A DNA stretch of 64,000 nt, from NCBI GenBank assembly GCA_017558005.1, contig JAFYWN010000001.1:28372-92371 (forward strand), given 5' to 3'. Below the pieces are notes generated by a model, which was not told the origin of the DNA, ran no database searches, and worked only from the letters and a program-made list of their open reading frames with translations. Numbering within the stretch: the stretch's first letter is position 1; the number at the start of each line of letters is the position of its first letter. Source of the stretch: Kiritimatiellia bacterium (GTDB taxonomy: Bacteria > Verrucomicrobiota > Kiritimatiellia > RFP12 > DVOR01). The position numbers and the translations under genes were made by a program. Positions 17,221 through 25,934 of the stretch are shown piece by piece.

Positions 17221-17760
17221 ATGCGCGGTAAACGCGGTCAAGCAATTTTAGAAAGTCTCATTGTGCTGCTAGTGATTTTGGCGGCATTCTTTTTCTTTTT
17301 TGACTTTGCGTATGGCATGGTGGTGCAGTTGCACCTTAATAATGCTGCGGCCCGCGCAGCGCGCGCCGATACGGTGGGATTTAATAGTTTCCAACGGCTT
17401 AAGGCGGTGCGCGTGGCAATGTTGCCCGTTTCGGGAAAACGATTAGTGCCCGATGAGGGGCGTGTGGTTCCGACTCCCGAGGAGGAATTGGCGCTCGTCC
17501 GCACAATGCTGCAGTGTGAAAGTGAAGCGGAAGTGCGTGGGGTGCTCTTCTATGAGCGGTGGGAGACGTTAGGGCATAAGGTGGATCGTGATGGACTGCG
17601 AACGGAGAGTGAGGTCTCCTTTGAGCTGCCACTCTCCGCACCGTCGCGCTTAACGTCTCTTTTTGGCGCCGCAATTTCGCCAACGAATACGCGCCGTTTC
17701 TCGGCAAAGTGGGCAATTGAGGATCACGCATCGTATTATCTTCAGGAGAGTTTTGAGTGA
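17221..17760 (+). CDS. TadE-like pseudopilin
   Basis: 179 residues. RGKRGQAILESLIVLLVILAAFFFFFDF gives the class III prepilin signal (GQxxxE) and membrane helix; the rest is a periplasmic domain beginning with the QLHLNNAAARAAR helix typical of TadE-like proteins. These are minor subunits of Tad pili. Its stop overlaps the GTG start of the next gene. Confidence 0.75.
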   Translation: MRGKRGQAILESLIVLLVILAAFFFFFDFAYGMVVQLHLNNAAARAARADTVGFNSFQRLKAVRVAMLPVSGKRLVPDEGRVVPTPEEELALVRTMLQCESEAEVRGVLFYERWETLGHKVDRDGLRTESEVSFELPLSAPSRLTSLFGAAISPTNTRRFSAKWAIEDHASYYLQESFE

Positions 17761-19133
17761 GCCGCCACGAAAATGCTTGCCAGAGGAAGCGAGGGTTTCG
17801 TCGCACTGCGGGGCAGGCGGTGGTCTTGCTCTTGGCTTTATTGGTCGCCATGGCGGCGATGGCCTTTTGGCTCTTGGATACGCATCGGTCGGTCTTGGCA
17901 CGCTTACGCGCACAGGATGCGGGTGACCCCGTGGCGCTTGCTGCCGCAAAGTGGCAGGCCGCCGGCTTAAATCTCATCGGTGAATTGAATTTAATTCACG
18001 CCTACATGCTTGCCGATGACGAGAAGAATGCGCCCGCCGCCCTTGCCTTACACGAACTCCAACAGCGCATCTCTTTGACCACTCCCATGCTTGCCCTTCA
18101 GGCAGCCCAACAGGTGGCGCGCCAAAATAATGCTCAGCCCATCCCCGCCGCGCGAGAATTTTTGCAGGATTGCGCTAAATTTATTCGCTTTCCTAATTTT
18201 TATGAGGGGGCGACCGAGGATTTCCACGAGATGTTGGAGGCAATCTTACGCGCGGATGAAATCTACGCTTTTCCAATTAGCCCCATCTTTTCCGATGCGA
18301 ATTCAATGTTGGGCAATCAGGATTTTTATGAGGCGGTCCTTGCCAATGATTACTGTTGGTTTTGGTTTAATGCCTATAATTTTCTTGAAACGTATCGTTC
18401 GCGCCAAGATTTTGGAGCGATGCCGGAGATTTCCACGAGGGTTTTCTTCTCGTTGGGCTTAGAGACAGCGTGGGTGTCGCTCGCGAGTTTGCGTGAAGAT
18501 GCCCCTATGGATGGCTCTTTGCCTCCGACGGTTGAACGGATGAATGAGCAAATGCGCGCCTTGGGCCATCCAGACATCCCGCCACCCTCGCCACTTGATT
18601 TCTTTGATCCCACTGCACCTGCGAATGAACAGCTCTTATTGCATCCGTGGATGGTGTACAATTCGGCTTGGAGTCCGTGGGAAGAGATGCGGAAAACCAA
18701 TCTGCCAATTCGCGCGGCTGTGCGGCCTGAGTTCGACGTTTTGGGCACATATGCTGTCACGATGGTCATGCGAAATGATTACCCTTGGATGGCCGCCGCA
18801 AAGCCCTTTGGGTCGGTGGGCGGCGAACCTCCACGGGTGTCGGAGCTCTTGCTGGGCGGATTTGATGCGGTTCGTTTGGTGCCGATTGATGCCTTAGAAG
18901 CGGGATTGCACCCCTTTGAGCCGGCGTGGCTTCGCCATATTTACTTCCATTTGCACGACTATGTCCGCTCGGGCACCTATGTAGAGGGGTGCCGTTACTG
19001 CAGAGCACTGAACAAGTGGGATTGGTCGGCCTTTCGTCCGACGGCTTCTGCATGGTTGGCAGAGTTTGGGCATACTTGTCGTCGTCCTAAGCCTGGACGT
19101 GGCGACTCGGGTGGTGCGACCTATGCGCACTGA
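17757..19133 (+). CDS. TadG-like pilus-associated protein, interrupted by TGA
   Basis: 458 residues to the first stop. TAGQAVVLLLALLVAMAAMAFWLLD is a TadG/Flp-type membrane segment (about residues 21-46), followed by a long extracytoplasmic domain. The GTG start overlaps the TadE stop (GTGA). The stop TGA at 19131-19133 is followed in the same frame by 62 further codons of protein-like sequence to a TAA at 19320. The likeliest explanation is a TGG-to-TGA nonsense change or base error, so the intact protein would be about 521 residues. Confidence 0.65.
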   Translation: MSRHENACQRKRGFRRTAGQAVVLLLALLVAMAAMAFWLLDTHRSVLARLRAQDAGDPVALAAAKWQAAGLNLIGELNLIHAYMLADDEKNAPAALALHELQQRISLTTPMLALQAAQQVARQNNAQPIPAAREFLQDCAKFIRFPNFYEGATEDFHEMLEAILRADEIYAFPISPIFSDANSMLGNQDFYEAVLANDYCWFWFNAYNFLETYRSRQDFGAMPEISTRVFFSLGLETAWVSLASLREDAPMDGSLPPTVERMNEQMRALGHPDIPPPSPLDFFDPTAPANEQLLLHPWMVYNSAWSPWEEMRKTNLPIRAAVRPEFDVLGTYAVTMVMRNDYPWMAAAKPFGSVGGEPPRVSELLLGGFDAVRLVPIDALEAGLHPFEPAWLRHIYFHLHDYVRSGTYVEGCRYCRALNKWDWSAFRPTASAWLAEFGHTCRRPKPGRGDSGGATYAH

Positions 19134-19322
19134 GGAATTTGCCTTGTTGAGGCGCGCGCACCCCATAACGTGGTTGAGGGCCCCTTTGAGGCGAATAACT
19201 GGGGCCTGGAGGGTGTGGACTTCCCAAAGTGGACTGATTTTGATGATGGTTTGAAATGCGTGCCTCAACCCAAACGTTGTCAGATGGATATTGAGGAAGA
19301 AGAGAAAATGCTCAAAAAATAA
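19134..19322 (+). other. In-frame continuation of the TadG-like gene beyond TGA
   Basis: Same frame as the upstream gene. It encodes GICLVEARAPHNVVEG... and continues with NNWGLEGVDFPKW, ending in an acidic EEEEKMLKK just before TAA. The composition matches a genuine C-terminus. Trp at the TGA position would give YAHWGICLVEA. Selenocysteine or read-through cannot be excluded, but no SECIS-like element was identified. Confidence 0.55.
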
Positions 19323-19387
19323 CGTTGTTTGGTTCACCTTAAAGCAGAGGGCTAAAGCTGCATCAGAGGTAGGGGGCCTAACAGAAA

Positions 19388-19427
19388 GAAAAAAGAGCGC
19401 GGGCGCAATGGCACCCGCGCTCTTTTT
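19388..19427. terminator. Bidirectional terminator
   Basis: AAAAAGAGCGCGGGYGC pairs with its complement around CAATGG, with A run on one side and T run on the other. It serves both the TadG-like gene (+) and the thioredoxin-fold gene (-). Confidence 0.9.
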
Positions 19428-19442
19428 AATGAAGTGAAGCGA

Positions 19443-20456
19443 TTAGGGCTGAGCGTTCTGTTGCTTCTGCTTCTTCTGTTCTTCAATGCGCTGCAGGTTG
19501 AGGTCAATTGTGGTCTGCAACTTCTTGGCAAGGGCTGTGTCGGGATCCACCTTCACCGCTTCCTGGTAGGACTTCAACATCTGATCAAGCGCGGCTTCGC
19601 GTTCAGCCTTCTTGCTCGGGTCACGAAGCACCGAGAAGAGCAGGGCATAAGAGTCGCCGAGACCGCGGAGGGCCAACTGACGAATTTCGGGATCTAATTC
19701 AGGATTGGCCAAGTATTCCTTAATCTTCTCAATGTCAGCCGAGATTTGTTCGGGGGCGAAGTGACCCGTGAAGGTCTTGCCTAATTCCTGCAAAGCCTGC
19801 ATCTGCTTGATGTAGGATTCCGATTTGCCGAGCACATTGCGGTAGCCGAGGGTGTTGTTCGGGTCAAGCAGGTTGATTTCCGTCACCACGCGCGGATACT
19901 TGTCACGGCAGGCCTTGGGCAACGTATTGAGCGCTTCAGCCAAAGCCTTGGCGCGTTCCATGCCAGTGAGGGGTTGCGCCTTCTTAAAGGCTTCGTCACG
20001 AGCAGCCATCGTCTTCAAGCCTTCTTCAATGAGCGGCATGTAATCTTCGGGCGTGGGGCGTGCGCCATTGAGAATCGCAAAGGGGAAGCCTCCTGGGTCC
20101 AACAATACCACTGCCGGCAAACCACGCAGCTGGTAAGAGGTCAAGAGCTTTTCACGACGGGCCGCTTCTTCCTTTGAAATCTTTGCACGGAGTTCAGGCA
20201 AACGCGGGAAGTCGACGGTTGTCATCACAGCCTTGTCACCATAGGCATTGCAGAACGTGTCGGTATTCAAAATCTTTTCTTTTAAGTGTTTACAAGCGGT
20301 GCACCAATCGGTGCCCGTGAAGTTGAGCATCACAAAGCCCTTCTTCTCACGCGCCTTTGCCACGGCTTCCTCTACGGTGTCCACGACCTGTAGCGTTGCG
20401 CCAAAAGAAACGGTGGCCGCCAATAAGCCAGCGAGCAAAACGGAATACTTTTTCAT
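19443..20456 (-). CDS. Exported thioredoxin-fold protein
   Basis: 337 residues. A signal peptide (KKYSVLLAGLLAATVSFGA) precedes a thioredoxin-like domain with the active-site motif WCTACK (about residue 55) and the cis-proline region LRGLPAVVLLDPGG (about residue 127). A helical C-terminal half has TPR-like character and a Gln/Lys-rich tail. It probably reduces or isomerises disulfides in the periplasm. The ATG at 20456 is preferred over upstream starts because it begins the signal peptide and is preceded by AAAGGAG; upstream frame only translates the 22-bp repeats. Confidence 0.85.
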   Translation of the reverse strand: MKKYSVLLAGLLAATVSFGATLQVVDTVEEAVAKAREKKGFVMLNFTGTDWCTACKHLKEKILNTDTFCNAYGDKAVMTTVDFPRLPELRAKISKEEAARREKLLTSYQLRGLPAVVLLDPGGFPFAILNGARPTPEDYMPLIEEGLKTMAARDEAFKKAQPLTGMERAKALAEALNTLPKACRDKYPRVVTEINLLDPNNTLGYRNVLGKSESYIKQMQALQELGKTFTGHFAPEQISADIEKIKEYLANPELDPEIRQLALRGLGDSYALLFSVLRDPSKKAEREAALDQMLKSYQEAVKVDPDTALAKKLQTTIDLNLQRIEEQKKQKQQNAQP

Positions 20457-20488
20457 AGTTCGAAAACTCCTTTCATAAGTGTGAATAA

Positions 20489-20518
20489 ATTGTATGCGAA
20501 AGAAAAAGGAGATGTCAA
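20489..20518 (-). promoter_or_regulatory. Promoter of the thioredoxin-fold gene
   Basis: On the minus strand TTGACA (20518-20513), 18-base spacer, TACAAT (20494-20489), about 33 bases before the start codon. Confidence 0.8.
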
Positions 20519-20652
20519 ATAGATAATGATTTAACTTTTTTGGATGAAACCTACAGTCGCCAGGGGACAGGAACGTTAGGATGATATCACTGATGGTTCT
20601 TTGCGTCAGAGCGGCAATCGTTAATGGCGCGTTTCGCCACGATTGCCGCAAA

Positions 20653-20774
20653 AATCCAATGGATTTGACTTTGAAATCCAATGGATTTGACTTTGAAATC
20701 CAATGGATTTGACTTTGAAATCCAATGGATTTGACTTTGAAATCCAATGGATTTGACTTTGAAACCCAATGGTT
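20653..20774 (-). repeat. 22-bp tandem repeat, five copies plus one degenerate
   Basis: Near-identical units starting at 20653, 20675, 20697, 20719 and 20741, with a degenerate one at 20763 that runs into MITE-like copy B. Each has a palindromic core ATCCAATGGAT and a TTGACTTTGA spacer. The length equals the period at 2726 and at the prophage ends, though the cores differ. Located upstream of the thioredoxin-fold gene promoter. Confidence 0.9.
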
Positions 20775-21056
20775 TCACTTCTTCAGAGCTTCGTACTATT
20801 TTCTAGAATTTCCTAGACAGGGCTAAAAAGTCCTCGGCCAAAAATTGTACTATTTAAGATTTCTTCCCGAGCGGAAATTTTCCCTTTAAATAATTTACAC
20901 GGAAAGATTTTGTACTGTTTAAATTTTGCATGAATAGTACAGATTGTACTGATTTTAAGCCTAAAATTGCCAGCCATAAAATATTCAGGATAAGTTATTG
21001 TAAATGAATAAGTTATGGCACAGCAGATATAGTACAAAGTATTGAAGAAATGAAAC
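20772..21056 (+). repeat. MITE-like element, copy B
   Basis: 285 bp. The ends are GTTTCACTTCTTCA and TGAAGAAATGAAAC, inverted repeats with one mismatch, extended inward by CTTNGTACTAT. The interior shares long blocks with copies A and C. No coding potential. It abuts the left prophage border region. Confidence 0.8.
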
Positions 21057-21074
21057 AAGCGCGATTCCCAACAG

Positions 21075-21140
21075 GTTTGACTGAAAGTGAGATTCAGTTT
21101 GACTGAAACAGTATTGCAAATGTTGAAAATGCGGTGATTA
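21075..21140 (+). repeat. 22-bp-period units at the left prophage border
   Basis: GTTTGACTGAAA starts at 21075 and 21097, and a weaker AATGTTGAAAAT at 21119, all 22 apart. The third unit merges with the 31-bp border repeat. Confidence 0.7.
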
Positions 21141-21153
21141 TTGGCGAATGTGT
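21123..21153 (+). repeat. Left border 31-bp inverted repeat
   Basis: A perfect inverted match to 61260-61290; it includes GCGGTGATTATTGGCGAATG. It ends 27 bases before the last codon of the leftmost phage gene. Confidence 0.9.
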
Positions 21154-21179
21154 AACGGATTGTATAATTGAAGTGGTGA

Positions 21180-22667
21180 TTAGATATTTATGATCGGACC
21201 AGGCGGATTGTTGGCCTGTTGGCTGTTGAGTTGAATCGGTGGCAGGCCAATTTCGGTGCGGTAGCGATTAACGTCGCCAATGAGCGCCTCGAATACCGGC
21301 GCGAGATTGGTGTTGTTCGGATTCTGAAGAAAAGCTTGCTTAAGATCGTTCGGCACCCTGAGTGTATTGGTGGTTGAGATAAGAAGGGCCATTTCTTCTG
21401 GGCTGAGAGACCCTCTGTTCGCGAACTTAGCGGCGAGCGTGAGGATATCGTTCGAACGCTTCTCGATGTCCTTAACATGCTCGGCTGCCTTGACCTTTGC
21501 AGCGTCTGCACTCTGCATCTCGGCGATTTTAACATTGTCAGCACCCTGCTGCTTAGCGACATTTAGTGCGTTCGTTCCCTGTGCCTGCGTTACGGCAAGA
21601 TTGTCTGCGCCCTGCTGTTTAGCCAGGTCGACGGCGTTCGTGCCTTGGGCCTGAGTTACGGCGAGATTATCTGCACCCTGCTGCTTGGCGACGGCGAGAT
21701 TGTCAGCGCCTTGTTGTTTGGCCAGGTCGACGGCGTTCGTACCTTGGGCCTGAGTTACGGCGAGATTGTCTGCGCCTTGTTGTTTGGCCAGGTCGACGGC
21801 GTTCGTACCTTGGGCCTGAGTTACGGCGAGATTATCTGCGCCCTGCTGTTTGGCGACGGCAAGATTATCTGCACCCTGCTGCTTGGCGACGGCGAGATTG
21901 TCTGCGCCTTGTTGCTTGGCCAGATCAACGGCGTTCGTACCGCGCTGCGTCTCGACGGCAAGATTACCCTCATTCTGAAGCTTGGCAACGTCGCGATCTT
22001 TGTCGTGGCCGAGGATCGCGAGCGTGAGAGCCTGGTCGCGCTCAGCCTGGCGGCGAGCATCTTCGATACCCATCTGCGCTACGCGCGCCTTTGCACCATG
22101 CGTTCCGCCGAACGTGCGTTCAAGATTCCACTGTTTGGCTGCATCCATCTGCGCAGCACTCGGGCCGCTTTCTGCTTCCATCGCCGAACGGATATTGCGG
22201 CGCATCTGAAGCGCCTTATTGATCGACTTCATATCAGTCATACCGGCGCGATCAAGCGCACGCTCACGCGCTTTCATCGCAAGTTCGCGCGGATCAAGTT
22301 GCTGACTCCCGACGTAGCTCACGCCACGCACGCGGTTCTCCGGCGCGTAGACTTCGCTGCGCCCTTCTTCAGTCTCAAGCTTCCGATACTCGTCTGGCGC
22401 CATTGCGCGCTGAAAGTCTGTCCCGACGGTGATATTACCCTCTTTGTCATAGAGGTAAGTTCTACCGTTCGGCCCCGTCTTAGCGATAAGTTCACGCTGA
22501 CCGTGCACCTTGGCTGCGCTCGGATTGTCCTCTAATCCAATTCCCGCGAGGCGATTGTTGTAAGCGCTTTCCTTTAAGGCGTTTGCGCGGTCAATCGCTT
22601 GACGCTGACGTTCGGCAAGGCGTTCTTCTAACGACTTCTTTTTCGTTTCTGTAAAAGTGATGGCCAT
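21180..22667 (-). CDS. Coiled-coil repeat protein, possible tail needle or ejection protein
   Basis: 495 residues. The centre has about 13 units of 11 residues (types QGADNLAVAKQ and QGTNAVDLAKQ), a phase expected for a right-handed coiled coil, flanked by helical regions. The C-terminus is Pro/Asn-rich (NNPPGPIINI). The 11-residue (hendecad) phase and the position after the portal suggest a fibrous virion part such as a needle, plug or internal protein. AGAGGA precedes the start. Not assigned to a named family. Confidence 0.7.
   Translation of the reverse strand: MAITFTETKKKSLEERLAERQRQAIDRANALKESAYNNRLAGIGLEDNPSAAKVHGQRELIAKTGPNGRTYLYDKEGNITVGTDFQRAMAPDEYRKLETEEGRSEVYAPENRVRGVSYVGSQQLDPRELAMKARERALDRAGMTDMKSINKALQMRRNIRSAMEAESGPSAAQMDAAKQWNLERTFGGTHGAKARVAQMGIEDARRQAERDQALTLAILGHDKDRDVAKLQNEGNLAVETQRGTNAVDLAKQQGADNLAVAKQQGADNLAVAKQQGADNLAVTQAQGTNAVDLAKQQGADNLAVTQAQGTNAVDLAKQQGADNLAVAKQQGADNLAVTQAQGTNAVDLAKQQGADNLAVTQAQGTNALNVAKQQGADNVKIAEMQSADAAKVKAAEHVKDIEKRSNDILTLAAKFANRGSLSPEEMALLISTTNTLRVPNDLKQAFLQNPNNTNLAPVFEALIGDVNRYRTEIGLPPIQLNSQQANNPPGPIINI
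21516..21944 (-). repeat. 33-bp coding tandem repeats (about 13 units)
   Basis: DNA repeats of 33 bases encoding the 11-residue coiled-coil units; several neighbours are near-identical at the nucleotide level, so copy number may vary by slippage or recombination. Confidence 0.85.
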
Positions 22668-22681
22668 TGTCTTGTCCTCTC

Positions 22682-24760
22682 TTAAGCCATGGGTTCAACA
22701 TCCGGCGCGCCGGTGCGCCCGAGTTCAGCGTTGGCCCCGAACTGCTGATCTTGCTGCCGAAGCGCTTGCATCCACTGCTGAGCAAATGCCTGAGCTTCGG
22801 GTGACATTTCTTCAATCGCCGCCGGGTTCTGCTGCAACTGTTCTTGCCAGAATTGCAATCGCGCAGCATAATTCCAGCCACCTTCGACATTCATCTGCGG
22901 CCGCAATCCAGCCTTAATCTTGATGAAGTTCTGCTCTTCATCCTTCAGATCAGCCTGAGTCGCATCTTCAACGGCGCGCAACGCATCTTCAGCGATGTCG
23001 GGGAACAGTGCACGGATGGCCGACTTCATAATCGGCGCGGTGTCGACAACCTTCTGACGGTCAAGCGTTCCGATGATCTGGCCGAACACTTGGATCTTCT
23101 TAATCACGTATTCGGTTATCAGGTCATCCACGTTGCATTCAAGCGTCAACGTGAAGTGGCCGTCAATGTCTGTGCGAATGCCTGGAAGCGTTGCGTCGTT
23201 CCCAAGAATCCTGGCCAAGAGCGCATCGGAAGCGTTCGCCTGAATCAGCGACAACAATGCCATATACAGGTCGTGCAGCACGCCAATAAACGTGTCCATA
23301 CGATGGCGACGGCGTGTCGTAATCGTTTCTGGATCGGAGTCTTTCGTGGCAATACCGAAATAGTCGTAGAGTTCGGATTTAATGCGATTGACTTCGTTGT
23401 TGCCCTGAGCTGGATACGCCGGAGGCTGTAAAAACTTCAATTCAGCGTTCGAACGCAGTTTGATGGCCGCAAGTGGATTGAGCGAGATCTGTTGTTCGCC
23501 ATTGCCGCGCGAGAGCACCGGCGGCAGGCCTCCGACGATAGCATTGTTACTGCCAGTATCAACGAGTTTTTTCGCAAGGTCAAGCGATGGACTGGAGAGT
23601 AATGCCAGGCCGCGAGAGTCAAGCAGATTATCGGAGTTGCGTTCGCGCGTCAAAAGTACGGCTGGCCACTTAGCCTTATTGATGCGCATGATCTCACGTT
23701 CGCAAGCGGTCAAGCCTGGCGCCGCTGAGAAGATGGTCTGCCAACGCGCAGTCTCACCGGTGGCCGTCTCGTCAATCGTGTAGGCGTAGCATAATTGCAC
23801 CATCTCACGGCAATCGTCACTGACGCGAAAGGTGTCTTCTGTGGCAAGATTGAGCGACTGCCCTTTGCATTTAATGGTCTCTTCGACGAACTCATTGGAC
23901 CATCCGCCCGCTTCGGCCAGATCGTACAATCGCGGAATGCTCACCCATTCAACGCGATACCACGGCGAAAGGAAATGGAAGTCGCTCATCTTTAGCGGAG
24001 TCATAAACTCGGTGCCAAATTGACATGCTTTGAGCGCTGGAACTTCTTCGCGCGCAACGCGTGCGATATATTCCACCTGATTATCTTCCGCGAATGCGAG
24101 CAATACGCGTTCGGCTGTCTCCGTGGACGTAGAGAGAATCGTTGCGGCCGCTACGCTAATGCGTTTGGGGATGTCTCCAATGAGAATTGCATTATCCAAA
24201 TCGTCAGCGGAAATGTCAGAGAGTGCGCTGAGAAGTGCGGCTGTCACCTGATCCTTCTGTGCCACACGTGGACCAGGAATCGTGCGCGTCTGCCAATCCA
24301 GTGTTAGGAGTGCAATCGCCGGAGTGTCAATAAGCGCATAGTTGACTGCCATCTCAAGTTGACGATACCATTCGTTTCCGAGCGCCGAGATACCCCAGTC
24401 AATCAGTTTGGTCAGCGCAGCTGCGTGGCGCGTAGACATTTCGTCTGCCGCGATCGGGCGTACTACGCGATTCACGCGACGCGCGATCTCAATCGCCATT
24501 GAGCGTTCAGTGTCCGCAATAGTATCAGCCCAACGTATCGCATTGTTTGCTGACCCTTTAAATGGCCGAATGCGATCTCCAGACTTATGATGCCGCTTAA
24601 TGCCGTCAATTCCATAAGGCGATTCGGCCGCGAAGCGCTTCTTGGCTTCCTTGTTAAGTTGGTGTATGGAGAGTGCGCTGGAAGCGTATTCTCGGCACCG
24701 TTCTTCAAGCCGAGATCGCTCTTCCTCAGAAACTGGCAGACGCGTGTCGAGACGTTTCAT
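22682..24760 (-). CDS. Portal protein (probable)
   Basis: 692 residues, usual length for podovirus portals. It is acidic-helical, with an N-terminal region FKGSANNAIRWADT, repeated ATILSTSTETAERVLLAF-type helices, a central region with RERNSDNLLDSRGLALL and a Gln-rich C-terminus. It lies directly 3' of the capsid gene and starts right after a composite hairpin. The portal forms the dodecameric DNA channel at the capsid vertex. Assignment rests on size, composition and synteny rather than a single motif. Confidence 0.7.
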   Translation of the reverse strand: MKRLDTRLPVSEEERSRLEERCREYASSALSIHQLNKEAKKRFAAESPYGIDGIKRHHKSGDRIRPFKGSANNAIRWADTIADTERSMAIEIARRVNRVVRPIAADEMSTRHAAALTKLIDWGISALGNEWYRQLEMAVNYALIDTPAIALLTLDWQTRTIPGPRVAQKDQVTAALLSALSDISADDLDNAILIGDIPKRISVAAATILSTSTETAERVLLAFAEDNQVEYIARVAREEVPALKACQFGTEFMTPLKMSDFHFLSPWYRVEWVSIPRLYDLAEAGGWSNEFVEETIKCKGQSLNLATEDTFRVSDDCREMVQLCYAYTIDETATGETARWQTIFSAAPGLTACEREIMRINKAKWPAVLLTRERNSDNLLDSRGLALLSSPSLDLAKKLVDTGSNNAIVGGLPPVLSRGNGEQQISLNPLAAIKLRSNAELKFLQPPAYPAQGNNEVNRIKSELYDYFGIATKDSDPETITTRRRHRMDTFIGVLHDLYMALLSLIQANASDALLARILGNDATLPGIRTDIDGHFTLTLECNVDDLITEYVIKKIQVFGQIIGTLDRQKVVDTAPIMKSAIRALFPDIAEDALRAVEDATQADLKDEEQNFIKIKAGLRPQMNVEGGWNYAARLQFWQEQLQQNPAAIEEMSPEAQAFAQQWMQALRQQDQQFGANAELGRTGAPDVEPMA

Positions 24761-24777
24761 AACTTCAAATTAAAAAG

Positions 24778-24833
24778 CGACCACATGGCAGCCAAAAGGA
24801 GTTAATTAGACTTTGGCCATGTGGTCGGCGGGG
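24778..24833 (-). terminator. Composite hairpin terminator between capsid and portal genes
   Basis: CGACCACATGGC pairs perfectly with GCCATGTGGTCG; an inner CCAAA/TTTGG helix closes a 15-base loop. On the minus strand TTTTTAATTT follows. It likely limits read-through from capsid into portal. Confidence 0.75.
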
Positions 24834-24871
24834 TTGTATGTGGATTGGTTTATGCAATGTTTAGTTTAGAG

Positions 24872-24898
24872 GCGCCCCGCCGAGCACCAGCGGGGCGC
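24872..24898 (-). terminator. Second hairpin after the capsid gene
   Basis: GCGCCCCGC pairs with GCGGGGCGC around a 9-base loop, 6 bases after the capsid stop codon. No T tract, so it may act as an mRNA-stabilising hairpin instead. Confidence 0.6.
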
Positions 24899-24904
24899 AG
24901 AAGC

Positions 24905-25918
24905 TTAGGTCAAGCTCTTCGTCATACGGAAGGAGCCGAGCAAGCCAGTGCAGTTCAGTCGGAACATGGCACGGTGCATGCCCTTCTTACCAGAACCCTT
25001 GTCCGTCTTCGTGGAGAGGTCTTCGTGTGTAATCTGCTGCGCAAATTCGAGCTGGAAGTTATCGAGTTCGATGAATGCGCCGGAGAAACCAGAGGCATCG
25101 GTGGGTTCGAGCGTGGTCGGATCGCAGTCGAGGCCGTCAAGCTGAACCAACTTCAAATTAGCTGCATCATACTTGAAGAAGTCAACCATCGAGAAGATCG
25201 TGGTGTCCTTCGCATCCATGTTGCGCTGCACGGGAATCTTGCCGAGGAAGTCTGCGAAGGCGAGCTTAGCATCCAAACCGACAAAGCCAACAAGGTTGAG
25301 CGCGTGACCGGCGTTCTTACGAGCAGCCACGAGTGCTTCCTTGAGGACTGCTTCGGTGAGCACATCGTCCTTGCCGAGCGCAATTTCCGTGGCGGGACGG
25401 AAGCCGTCAGCGATCGGAAGCACGGTGTGCGCGCCGGGCTGCAACCAGCTCATCAAACCGCGGGTCTTGGTGATGACGGTCGGAGAGGTCTTGTCAACGC
25501 ATTCCTGGCGAGAGCCAATGACGTGTTCGATAGAGCGAGCGAAGTCGGCTGCATCATTGTCAATCAATTCGTCAAGATAGTTGTGCTTGACGTGCGAACG
25601 ATTCAAGATGAGCTGTTCGCGCGTGATGGCGTAACCGTTGGACTGGCCAACTTCGATGATAGATTCGACAATCGTATTGTTGCGGTGTGCAAATCCGCTC
25701 GTCTTGTCCGTGCCTTCAGGAATTGCCTCGTAGGACTTAATCTGACGGCCCTGGAGTTCGTTGGAGCGCTTCCACGCCTTAGCATCTTTAATGCCGGGAT
25801 AAGCACGCTTCAAGTGGTTCAAGAGCACGAGTTCTTCGGGCTTGAGGAGGATGAGAGATTCAGTATAGTCGTTGTGCGACGTAAGAGGAATAGTAGTGTC
25901 AAAAATGCCGGCAGCCAT
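24905..25918 (-). CDS. Major capsid protein (probable)
   Basis: 337 residues, starting AAGIFDTTIPLTSHNDY. Its segments SIEHVIGSRQECVDKT and AIPEGTDKTSGFAHRNN, and a length near 340, fit HK97-fold capsid proteins of the SU10/P22-coat-like kind. It sits between an acidic scaffold gene and the portal gene. Strong ribosome site (AAGGAA) and two hairpins downstream suit an abundantly made protein. Confidence 0.75.
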   Translation of the reverse strand: MAAGIFDTTIPLTSHNDYTESLILLKPEELVLLNHLKRAYPGIKDAKAWKRSNELQGRQIKSYEAIPEGTDKTSGFAHRNNTIVESIIEVGQSNGYAITREQLILNRSHVKHNYLDELIDNDAADFARSIEHVIGSRQECVDKTSPTVITKTRGLMSWLQPGAHTVLPIADGFRPATEIALGKDDVLTEAVLKEALVAARKNAGHALNLVGFVGLDAKLAFADFLGKIPVQRNMDAKDTTIFSMVDFFKYDAANLKLVQLDGLDCDPTTLEPTDASGFSGAFIELDNFQLEFAQQITHEDLSTKTDKGSGKKGMHRAMFRLNCTGLLGSFRMTKSLT

Positions 25919-25934
25919 GGTAATGGTTCCTTAG

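Noticed and set aside
20653..20774. 22-bp repeats considered as a CRISPR array
   Set aside because: Units are contiguous and near-identical, with no variable spacers.
20587..20778. 63-codon frame through the 22-bp tandem repeats
   Set aside because: Consists of translated repeats only.
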